A stretch of 64,000 nucleotides of DNA from Ypsolopha sequella (lineage: Eukaryota > Arthropoda > Insecta > Lepidoptera > Ypsolophidae). The position numbers and the translations under genes were made by a program. The stretch covers positions 6,990,201 through 7,054,200 of the forward strand of contig OW204001.1 in NCBI GenBank assembly GCA_934047225.1, given 5' to 3'. Positions 1 through 12,100 of this stretch are shown piece after piece. The notes under the pieces are model-generated. The model saw nothing but the letters and a program-made list of their open reading frames with translations, did no database searches and was not told where the DNA came from. The number at the start of each line of letters is the position of its first letter. The first letter of the stretch is position 1.

Positions 1-115
1 ATGGACCGTGTGTACCCACTCTACGCGTTCCGGCCCGACTTCTGGGCCAACATCAAGGACGATACCAGGCTGTTCTTCTCTTCGCAGGAGGCCACTGACT
101 GGCTCGAAGCTCTCA
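1..115 (+). CDS. UBE4B: UBE4B exon (first in window, probably partial)
   Basis: Open from base 1. It encodes a segment with [12 protein letters not shown] and ends in phase 1 before a GTAAGA donor. It belongs to the start of the Ufd2 core region. The window edge may cut this exon, so its true 5' end is unknown. Confidence 0.85.
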
Positions 116-3100
116 GTAAGATCTTTTTTTCTTCTAAGGTCTGTTAAGCAACGTGTTGCGCCATTGTCGATGTAATCTGCTTGAAAAGACGAGTTCGTTG
201 CAATCCATTTAAAAAATAAGTTCGGCTAGTTGCAGAAAGGGTTTTTAAGTTTTAATGAACCTTTAAAACTGATGCCACCCTTTACATTGTTTTTGCAAGT
301 GACAGCACTGATTTTAAAGTTTCATTAAACTTAAAAACTCTTTCTGCAACTGGCCGTTATATGCCAAATGGTTCATTCAACCTGCGGGACTATTATGTAT
401 CTCTAGTTGCCAACTGGACTGGGTGTCTATCATCAAAAATATAGATATACTATCGAATTCTGATTGTCTAACGATATGTTCGCACTTGAAGTGACGACAC
501 AGTTCGTAAATAATTCAATACCAACTAAAGGAAATTTTGAAAGTTCAGTATTTATCTACGTTTTTGATGATAGGCACCCGGTCCAGTTGGCAACCAAAGA
601 TACAGAATATGGGGGCGGGTCGCTTTGATTGAGTTATGCTGCGAACGGGCAGACAGGGTCCGCTTTAAGAGTTTCAGTTTTTAAACCATTGAGGTAACTT
701 TCCATCATCATTTTTATTCGTATAAGAATAATCAGTAATAAAACTGGTCAAACAATACAACGAAGAAGAGTTCTTTCAAATTTATTTACAAGATTTAGGT
801 TACAAAATTGAGATAATCTGCTCTAACGATTTCAAAATTATGTATCACATAGTTATAATATTTAAACAGAATAATTAAAACTTTATATTTGTCTTAAATA
901 GAAAAAATGTTCATGATTTATATAAAAACGGCTCACCTCAATACGTGTTATGATCGGGAAAGCCGACCAGTTTCAACAGATTTAGACTGCCTTCATCTGG
1001 GCGAGTGAAGACGTTTACGCCCTTCACTCGCCCAGATGAAGGCAGTCTAAATCTGCTGAAGCCTGAAACTGGTCGGCTTTCCCGATCATAACACGTATTG
1101 AGGTGAGCCGTTTTTATATAAATCATGAATTATCCTCAAGTTTCATTTAATTCTATAATAGAAAATGTTCATTAATGGGATAACGCTGCGCGTGCGTAAA
1201 GTCGGCATTTTCCGCACTTGTGCTATAAAAAATTATACGAAACTCGTGCGAGAAACGTTTCATCGCTCTCGTATCGTAATATACTATTAATCCACGGGTA
1301 CCTCATGCAAATTTGGGACTTCGTTTTTCCTGCCGCATGTTAATTTTGACATGAACAAGAGCTAACTGGGTATTCCCTGTTGCAGATAAGGACTCTGCCC
1401 ACAAGTGGCCAGAAGCGAAGTTCCAGACAGTGTGCTGGTTCCTGACACTGCACATGCATCACGTCGCTCTCATTCCAGCGCTGCATACGCATCAGCGACG
1501 GATCCGGTGAGCATTGGACAGGGAACGAATGAGAATGGGAATGAATGAATGAAAATGAGAAGGATTTTCTTTTTGCAATGTAGGTACATACATAGATTAC
1601 ACTTATTGCACGTAAGGTCTTATTTAATAATGAAACGAACTAAATTTAAAACGGGAAAATATGACATATTCATTAAACCAAAGTTTTAATTAATTAATTT
1701 GTTTATATTATACTTCTTAACATTTTATTTATATTGCATTTACATTACATTGCATTTACATTAATGAAATTAACATGTTTGTGTTCAAACATATAGATAA
1801 ATTCACTCAAATAAAAGATGTACATCATTTTAACACTCGCCATAAGGATAGGCTACACTACCGACATCTAGAATAAAAATGTTAAACAAAATTTATACTT
1901 GCGATTGTCGACACTTGGTGAAACTTGAAACACATTTTGAGTTAAAAGCACTTGTACTGTAGTTTCACTTTATTTACGTTTTCTCCCAACTGGTTTCGGA
2001 TTTTACTTCATTTTCAAGGGAAGATTACATTTAATTGAATCCAGACACTAGCTCTGAGCAACGTAAACAATGATAAAAAAAATGTTAAACTGATGCCTAC
2101 TGCTGCTCTCACAAAACAATGCAAATTACGGTGAGAGCTAGTGCACTATGTAATGGGAAAGAAAACCGAAAGCTTTTACGGTAAAGGGCGCTGAGTGTCT
2201 GTGTCTTATTACGCTATTGTAAAAGACGGTGATAGATGTTATTTTTGCATTCCACATTTCTAAACTATTTATATACTATTTATTATTTGTTAGTGTATTC
2301 GTCATGTATTCTACCTGGTGTATCGCTCAGTTGAAGGAGGAGCTAAAGAAAAGAGGTTTTCCGCTGCAAGGAAAGAAAGGAGACATTGTCGTTCAAGTTC
2401 CCTTTCCTTTACAGCCAAAAGCCACACAAACACCCATTACTTAAACTTTTCAATGAAAATGAGAAATTATTCAATTATTTGGATGTGAACTGCCAAGCTA
2501 ACAGACACAAACACACAGTGCTCTCTATGCGAACTAATTTGACAGTAAGCATCCCCATTGCACCGTTAATTTCTGTTAATTTTTTTTTTATTTTTTATTT
2601 AATGGCTATAAAAATATATAATAAAATACCACTTATTATCAAAGCAAATCTTATAAAAATTGCTACTATTCAGTCGACACATTTCTAAATTAATAAAAAT
2701 AACGATCCACCAATAATGAAACATTTGTAAATTTATTTTATTTTATGTAATTTATTTTATTTGTAGATTTATCTTATGTGAGCATTATTTAAGATAGTCC
2801 GTATTAGATAAAATAAATATATTGTATTAAGATTTATAAACATTATTTAGGTTTAAGATTCGTTGATTTTGCTACGCCTAAAACAGGCATCTTGAGTTTT
2901 AAGCACATAATTTACGTGACACATGTACACACTTAGAGTGCAATAAATGTTTCTGTTTGAGTTTTGAAATAAATATATATATGTTGCTACATAGAGCATT
3001 TATTTTATTTTTTGTATAATTAAAACAGTGTATAAAAACGTATTTTCGAAATATATTTCGGCACGCTTTGGGGCCGGCATCAGTCGAATTATAGAAAGTA

Positions 3101-6100
3101 AATATATACAACCTTATGACTAATGAGTTTAAATGAATTACATTTGAGTATGAATAAAAAATATATATACAACCTTATGACATAATTATGAATGAGTTTA
3201 ACCTATTTTAACAGAGAAAAAAAAATAGAGGCCACCCTGCGGGTACTTTGAGTTTTGAGAACATATCTTAACAAACACTGTGATGCTGTTAGATCACAGG
3301 TGATCCATAATCCTAATGTAATTGATGTTTTGTAGTTGGTTACTATGGTCGGTTGAACGCAATTTGTTTTATAGCACGATACATTTGACAATAGGCTGGA
3401 CCTTCGGCACACCAAGTGAAGTTGACGATTTTTTTTACGGTCATCTTATTTAGTCTGATTTTCGTCAATTTCTATTATGACAAATATGCGATTGTGTGTG
3501 TAGCGCCATTTTTATTCGAGTTTGTGTTTGTGTATTTATTTACCTATTAATGAAATAAAAGCAAACAAATTTACTGTGTCAGTATGTTAATAAATTTTGA
3601 AGTCTTTTTTTAATGCGTTTTTATAATATAAAATCATGTTTCTTATTTTCAGTCGTTGCACTAACAAATGTTATAAAAAATTATTTTGACAATATTCAGT
3701 ATGTCTATTGAGTATGAGCAATTGGAAGGGTTTATATTTAGAGACATTATTTGAATGAATCGCATTCAAAGCAGGCATAGTATCCGTTCGGACGGAGCGG
3801 TGTTTTTAGACAATTTTGAAAGCATATGACAAGTTTCCGTTGTATGTTTAACATTTTAAAACATCACTCTGTACCATTCTAGTGGACACTAGGTAGAAAA
3901 AACCTGATAAAAATAAATATTTGAGCTCTTCAACCAGTCTTGTATTTTTTGTTTTTCGGTTTGTGTGTCAAATGTCCAGGAACTTTACTTACCTACGTGT
4001 TGTATCCACAGAGCATTCCGCGATCTCCAGAAAGTGATAGAAGAATTAATGGCGGCCGAGCCCCAGTGGCGCAACAGTTTGTCGGGCGCTCGCAACCGTG
4101 AGCTGTTGGCGCGCTGGCGGAGACAGATCGAGCGACTACACAGGTATACCTTATCTACCTTACAATAAGGTCCAAAATCAACTATCGGGTGCGCGCTGAC
4201 GGATACAGATCGAGTAACTTTTTTTTTTCATTTATTTATAACATTCAGCAGTTTTTATTGTAGAATTCTCCTTTTAAGTTTTCACCTGTAGTAGGAGAAA
4301 TTCGCTCTTTCATCCATAGTTGCGACAGAATTATAAATACATATTTAAACAAAGCAAGACTTTAAAATGTACTATCGAAGAAAAGCCCGCCGTCCTACTC
4401 ATCACCCGCACTGCAATAGTAATAAGAGCGTTAAGTAGGTCAGCGGCAATCTCCACGATGGCACATTATGTGAAATAACTTGTGAACTTAACTGCAGCAC
4501 TTTACAGACGTTATTGAGTTAAGTAAGACAGTTAGACCGATACTTCGCGATTAGGTTTCCTCTGAAAAGTGAAAAAACAACCTAAAAATATTTAAAACTG
4601 AGGTGGAACACTACCTTACAAGGCCAGTACACTGTTACAAATATGAGAGGTAGGTAGATCTCACTAAGGAAACAACGTTTCATTTACAAACAATCTTCTC
4701 TCGTCATTGCAACAATTACTTTCCACCCAAAGGTTGTCTGGAAGAAATCGCTATACGTCGTACGGCCACCAATTGTTACGTTCTTTCATACGTTTGTTCT
4801 TTTACCTGATTTATTTATTTTGGTGTACAAGTTGTCAACTAATCTAAGCTTAGCACTGTGGTGCTCTTAATAATTTTGATTATGCATCTTTTCCTAAGAC
4901 ATTTCCGGTGTTACTACAAAACGGTGTTTAACTTTAGACAGTGTTTAAATATGTTGCTGTCCCCTTTTCTTTCATATTGTAAAAAAGTGACAGCAACACA
5001 TTTAAACACTGTCTAAATATAAACATCGTTTAAACACCCTTTTGTAGTAACACAGTTCATGTTTTAATATTTATTTTTCAGGTCAAAACAATGCGCGGAA
5101 ACGGCCCTCCTAGACAATGACTTGATGCGTCGAAGCTTGCAGTTCTATTCGACCGCCTGTGCCATGTTGACTCAGCAGTTAGATGCTGCCTTAGCGGGAG
5201 GAAATTTGTTGGGTGATGTCTTCAGAGCTTTGCCCGAGTGGTATGTGGAAGATATCGCAGAGTTCATGCTATTTGCCGTCCAGTAAGTATTCAACCTTAT
5301 TATACTGTTATAGAGTATGATTTTGTTTGCATTTATACTAAAAACTGGTTACAATGGCCTTGAAGGTAGTTTGTTTATTTATTAGCAGATCGACTCGCTC
5401 TTATCTAATGTGTTCGACTAATTTGAGTGTGTCATCACAGCCCGGCTAGCTCAGTCGGTAGAGCATGAGACTCTTAATCTCAGGGTCGTGGGTTCGAGCC
5501 CCACGTTGGGCGAAATTCTTTTTTCTTTTTATTGATTTTACTGTCTGGTTTCTTGTACATTGAAAATGACCGGTTGTGCTGAAATTTTGTCATTATATGG
5601 TCGTTCTATTTTTTCTTTGATTGAAGGTTCATTTGTGATGTTTCTCTCTGCTTCCCCGTTCAACAGCTCAGGGCTGATTATGCTTAATATTGAGACTATG
5701 ATATATCTGTAATATAGGTAAATATAACAGATAAATAATAAGGTCAGCGTGACATTTTAAAATCCGACAGTTTTTTTTTACTACTTGTTTATAATTTCTC
5801 TAGATTAGGTTAATTTATAAACAACCGTGAAAAAAACTACCGTCAAATTATGATCTGACTAGTAAAATTATAAACTAACATATTTCACAATGCTACGGTG
5901 CTATATATGGCACCGTAGCATTGTGAAGTATGTTATAATATAATATATATATACACTTGGTCATTTGTCCTTCGCAAGGAAATACAAATGACTATTATTT
6001 AATTACGTTGTAGAAACTCGGATCAAATGTAAATGTGCATGTAAGTGTAACGAGCTCTGAATCGGGATTCGAACCCGGGACCTCTCTCTGGGCCAGTGAA

Positions 6101-9100
6101 ATGAAATATATTTATTTATTTAATGTAGGTATAACAGAAACACTTATTACAGGTCGGTTTTAATGTAATACAAGTAATTAAATAATCTATGTGTATAGGT
6201 AATAGTTTTATGTCATAAATAATAATATGGGGAAATATGCAAGGGAATAATAAACCAAGTAAATTCGGGGAATAATAAACTAAGTAACCAACTGAACTAA
6301 GTAAATTCGCGAGTTAAAATGGATATGTGGCAGGCAAATAGTAAAATTCCGCCGTTTACAAACACTCGCTGTTTTGCAATGACTGTTCGGCAAATTGAAA
6401 AATGTCCGCCGTTTGCAAAATGACTCCGTCATAAAATGCCGAAATAGGTGCGCCGACGATCGGAGCGAGGAGGAGCGTGTTAGGTTTACATGTAAGTACA
6501 TATTGGGAGCCGAGCGAAGCAGAGCGGAGCGAGGCGACCCTCAATACTTCTAGCAGAATTACTATATGCCGAGGCAAATAAGAAAATTCTGATTGAAAAT
6601 GATTCATGCTGAAAATGACGAAGATTCGTCAAATAGCAAAATAGTTAGGGCTTAGAAACCGACGACGCAGTTTGTAAACGGCGGAATTTTACTATTTGCC
6701 TTCGACAGATTTTTAATTTAATTTTATTTATAAGGTATATACAACAGATTATAGCCAAATTTCTTAAAATAACACAACAACCGTTTGGACAAGGCTGCTT
6801 TCCAAAACGTATACACACAACATGCACATGCACGAAAAATTATTTAACTATCATTTAAATTAAAGATAACTACAAAACAAAACATAAAATTGATGTTACA
6901 CAAAATAAACAAAAAATATATCAACCATACGTCATGTATAATAATAATAAATCGTTTATTTTGACATGATTTCTTAGTACTAAATTTACTCATAATCATA
7001 ATCTTTGTATCTTTTCAGATACGCGTCTCCCGTTGTAATCGACTACATAGAAGACCCTGTGGTGACGTGGCTGCTCTCAGCCATCTGTCACTCTCACCTC
7101 ATCAAGAATCCCTACTTGGTCGCGAAGATCGTAGAAGTGCTGTTCGTTATTGATCTCTCCGTTCCTCTGAAGCTGAAGAACGTCTATGAGAGGTAAACCA
7201 GCAGCGTATACTTAAACCCTCGCCATGTCAATTCCGACCTACACGTACAGTGCGCGCCAATCTTTTAGTCGCCTCTGAGCGAGTTACGAGTGCAAGTTTG
7301 CGCAGGTACAGTCAAGGAAACAATAATATCAACGGTTGATTATTAAATGTTTACTATAATAAGAAGGTGTACTTGTTGTACCTACCTATTTAATTATTTA
7401 TTTATTATTTTAGTGCAATCTTAACTATATAAATAAAACGCATTAATATAAACACCATTTTCCTACATTGTCGCCTTAAAACGCTGTAACGTCCGCGAGG
7501 AATAACAACAACAATAAACTTTAACAAACTAAATCAACAAAACAACAAATAAAGGCAACAAAAATAATAAACCATAACAAACAGATTCAACGATAAACTT
7601 AACGAATCATAGAATTTTTTCCTCGAAGGTACTTTTCGTGCAACGCGCGCGTGTGTAATGTACGGACGTAGCACTAACACTAACGCATAGTGTTGACACC
7701 TGCTAAAAGGCGAGCGGGGGTGTGGTGCGGCACGCAGGCGGGTGTGCTCCGCGCCCTCGCTCCTGTATCGTCCCCCTGACACCGTAAAACGGCTATTGCG
7801 TCGCCTCTTGCGGCTATCATCAGAGGCGACTAAAAGATTGTACTCCGAGGTGTCTTGCATATAGTAAATAAATTAACGATTGCACTTTCCACAAATCACC
7901 AAACTTTGAAAACGTCTGGAAATTTTTAAACTTTAAATGAGTAGCTAGTATTAAATTAAGTTTATAGCAGACTGTGCGTAAAATGACCGCTTTACGCACG
8001 CGTAAAGTCGGCATTTTCCGCACTTGTGCTATAAAAAATTATACGAAACTCGTGCGAGAAACTTTTTCTCGACTCGTGTGATTGCAGCACTCGCCTTCGG
8101 CTCGTGCCGCAAACTCACACTCGTCAGAAAACGTTTCATCGCTCTCGTATCGTAATATACTATTGTTATTAAAATAGTCGCTAGTTTTCCAAAATAAGTA
8201 ATAAATACAATAAAAAAGTAATAGTGGGAGCTCGATGGCCAGCGATATATACAGGGTGTGAAGATGAAGTTGCGGAAGCCGGAAACTGGCAATAGTGCTC
8301 GTTCGTACGAAAAACTTTTACTACGGAGCCAAACCTAGAATCGCAAAAAAAAAACCGCTTTCTATAGAAAAGTTACGTAGTTACCCGACCAAAATGTATG
8401 ACACAACAGATTTTTTTTTCACGAGAAGTTGTTCGTCGAGTATTATCGCCAGTTTTGGCTTCCGCAACTTCATCTTCATACCATGTAGTGTAGAGATATA
8501 ATAATGTGGTACCCTAATATTTATCTAGTAGAGATTGAGCGGCCACCGATGTTCTTAGTTACGGGATCTTCAACTTTTATTTTTTTAGTTAATTCAAAAT
8601 CATTTAGAATATTAGTAAAATGTATACTTGCGATTGTGAACTTGGTGAAACTTGAAACACATCTTGAATTAATAACACTTGTACTTATAGTTTCACTTTA
8701 TTTATGTTAACTCCCAACCGGTTTCGGATTTTACTCCATTTTCAAGGGAAGATGTTACAATTAAAATATTTCACTGACTCCAGGCACTAGCTCCTCAGAG
8801 CTCCTCAGAGCCATCTTCCCTTGAAAATGGAGTAAAATCCGAAACCGGTTGGGAGTTAACATAAATAAAGTGAAACTATAAGTACAAGTGTTATTAATTC
8901 AAGATAGAATATTAGTCTTTTGTGTTTTAACAAGTCGCTTCGAGCGCTATTAAGTGTCCCACAGGCATGCAGTGTTTGCTTATAATTGGGAATACACTCG
9001 TACATGTGTGTGTTTGTCTTTTTATACCTATTAACTTTTGTAAGTGTCATTTCTGTTGGCAGACCAATAAAAATAAATAATGCAATACCAAAAAACTGGA

Positions 9101-12100
9101 AACATTCCCGGGGCGCGTTCATAAACTAGGGGTCACGACACGGGTTTTGAAAGAAAGAAAGAAAGAAAATAAATTTTTTGGCGCGTTTACAAAAAAGAAA
9201 CTTATAGCTAACACAGTAGAAAAGGTTTACTTAAGTAGGGAGTAATCTATAGATAAAAATAACAACACGACAAAAGAATGTAGCTCAGCTATGTGCCATC
9301 CAAAACATGCTTTGGTTGGCGCTGGTTTTCAGCTACCACCGTTACAATTGCATGATAATGTATTTAAGAGTCATTAAAAATGTTATTAACTAAATTGAAA
9401 AATCAATAACAATTGGCAGAAATGGCTTATAATTAAATTAAAGAAAATAAAAACAAAAACCAAAAAAGCGTAACAAGACAAAAAGAATATAAAAAGGTAA
9501 TTAGTATATACTATGTTTTAATGCCATCTCTGTTGAAAATTGTATACGCTATCCTTCTGTCAGTGTTGGAACCTGACGAAATTGTTAATTTATGAACGGC
9601 TATCTGAAAGGCACAAATGTACATCCATAGGTTCATGGACCACCCGATGTCGCAGACGGCCCTCCCGAGTGCTCTGATGAAGTTCTACACGGACATCGAG
9701 ACGACGGGACAGAGCACCGAGTTCTACGACAAGTTCACCATCAGGTTTCACATCAGCATCATACTGAAGGGCATGTGGGAGCGCCCTATGCACAAACAGG
9801 TATTTACATTTTTAGCTTATTGACATTGGTCTTCGATAAATAATACATGGCTCAAAAGTGGCCTACTAGTTAAATGCTTAGATAAAATTCCTTTGAACTT
9901 AGTTGTTTATATTAGAGTTGCCAACCGATCTGTTTTCCCAGAAAATGTCTTGGTTTTTGGGGTATCCTGGGAAGTTGTGGATAGTTTTCAAGCAGCGTCC
10001 TTGGTTTTTTAAAGCGTCCTAGTAACGTCCTGTATTTTTAATATTTGCTTGTTAATACAGCCGCGCCAACTTTGCGTTTAATCTACAAAATAATAAAAAG
10101 AACTTAAGTTACCTATCAACAATTGAATTTTTTTAAATTTGATAACCGTCTAACAGTTCATTTCTTATATAATTTAATTAATTAATTAAACTAGATATAA
10201 CACATTTAAAATAAAATTTAAGTGAGATATATTTCGGGCCGTTCGAGCCCGGCATCGGTCACAATTAAATTAAAAAAATGGTATATTACAGTTCCATTGA
10301 TCGTGTTTTCATTGCGTGATTAATAGTGATCTATTCACTACTTTCTTATGCTGCGTTCTGTTTTTAAACCGAAATTTCAAGATATTTTCATCTTAAAATC
10401 ATTGTTTTCAAGGAGATGGCAGCCCTACTTACATTAATATTTTTATTTTCAGGCAATCGTGAAAGAATCTCGTTCGGGTCGTCAATTCGTGAAATTCATC
10501 AACATGCTCATGAATGACACCACATTCTTATTGGACGAATGTCTTACGGTTAGTGACCACGAATATCGCTATAGAAATGCACGTAAAAAGGCAATATTAT
10601 AATAGGTCTTTACTTATGAAATTGCCGAAATTTTCGTACATATTCATGAGTTTATAATTCCTGTAATTCAATAGCTATTTCAATTATTTGTTTTTTGTTT
10701 GAAAGTTCATTTCAAGGTTTTACATCTACGTATTAAATTTTGTTTTTATTTTCAGTTTGATTATATTCTTCTTTTTATTCTTAATTTAAGTTTTTTTATT
10801 TCTATTGTACAATTTTTAATATTATTTGTAAAATGTATGTTTTGTGTAACTATGGTCTATAATTGACTGAATTAAACGATTTATTATTATTATTATAAAA
10901 ATTAATACTTCAAAAACAGTTCGTCCTAAATGCCATCCATTTCCATGATAAGATTCGTAATAATTTTTACAGCTGACACTTTTCAAAAATTTTATTAATG
11001 TTAACAGCTTAATGTTATCTCATTCATACACATAAGAAAAGATATAATTTATATTTGTCATTCCTAAAAAAATGCAAAAATGTTAGTACTGAAAATTGAG
11101 TTTCCTTCAAATTCTCTATAGAAAACAGAAATTTCATATGTAAAGACCTAATAATAGACAATAAATAAAAAAGATACGTTATTACTATAATCTATAGCAC
11201 ACATTTTACATCAACAGTACCTGAAACGCATCCACGAGGCTCAAGAGCTGAACCCGTCGGCCGGCGACCCTCGCGCCAGGTCACTTGCTCAAGACGAACG
11301 GCAGTGTCGGTCTTATTTAACACTGGCCAGGTGAGACTTAACCTTTACTGCTTACATCTTATGGTTTATTATCACCTAGGCCCCGTTTCAAAATTATGAC
11401 CCCACAACGCGGCGTTCAAACATCGACACGAGTGAAACCGAGGGTAAACGAACTGTTACCCGAATGTTGCAGGAAGGTGTTATGAAACGCTTCCAATCAC
11501 AGACATTCATGTGATTCCAATATTGAATAAGAACTACAGAGGCTTCCCAGAAATGAGTACGATTTTTAACGCTGCCTGCAGTTTGATCGCCCGTCAACGT
11601 CCGCCTAACACTGACATAAGGACATTGGCGGATAAAGGGGGGGGGGGGGGGAGCGGGCATGACCCCAAAACACCCAGGAGTTCCACACATTGTACTAAAC
11701 TTTCCAATTCAATTCGGGTGCAATTTTACACAGCATAGGTGATATAGGTATACTCAGACAGAACTTTTTTCCGGAAAAGCAATCAGAAGGTCAAGTACGA
11801 CAATAAAAAAAAGTTAAATAAGACTGAAAAAAAAAGTTTGTATGACGCCAGCCTACCCTAGAGTGAACATTTTCATACGAACTTTTTTTTTTCAAAGTGT
11901 TATTTAAATTTTTTCATATTTTTTTTATTGTCGTACTTAACCTTCTGATTGCTTTTCCGGGAAAAAGTTCTGTGCACGCCACTGGGTATACTATAAGGTA
12001 TCTAGGTTTTCCAAAAGCGCCTAAAATCTTTTTTTTTTACTTAGTGATAAACATTGTCGGAACGACCCCCCCCCCCCCTCATCAAATCTTGGATCCGTTA

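Noticed and set aside
1..3. ATG at base 1 as the UBE4B start codon
   Set aside because: The Ufd2 core in other animals is preceded by hundreds of residues, so this Met is most likely internal and the 5' exons are outside the window.
6049..6097. Second tRNA gene on the minus strand
   Set aside because: Only a B-box-like block is present; no acceptor stem or anticodon arm can be folded.
7534..7860. 108-aa minus-strand ORF in a UBE4B intron
   Set aside because: Lies within a TIR-bounded region, has arginine- and leucine-rich low-complexity stretches and no recognised domain.
8295..9122. Short ORFs on both strands sharing the tail [15 protein letters not shown]
   Set aside because: The shared tail comes from the two arms of the fold-back at 8621-8905, not from a duplicated gene.
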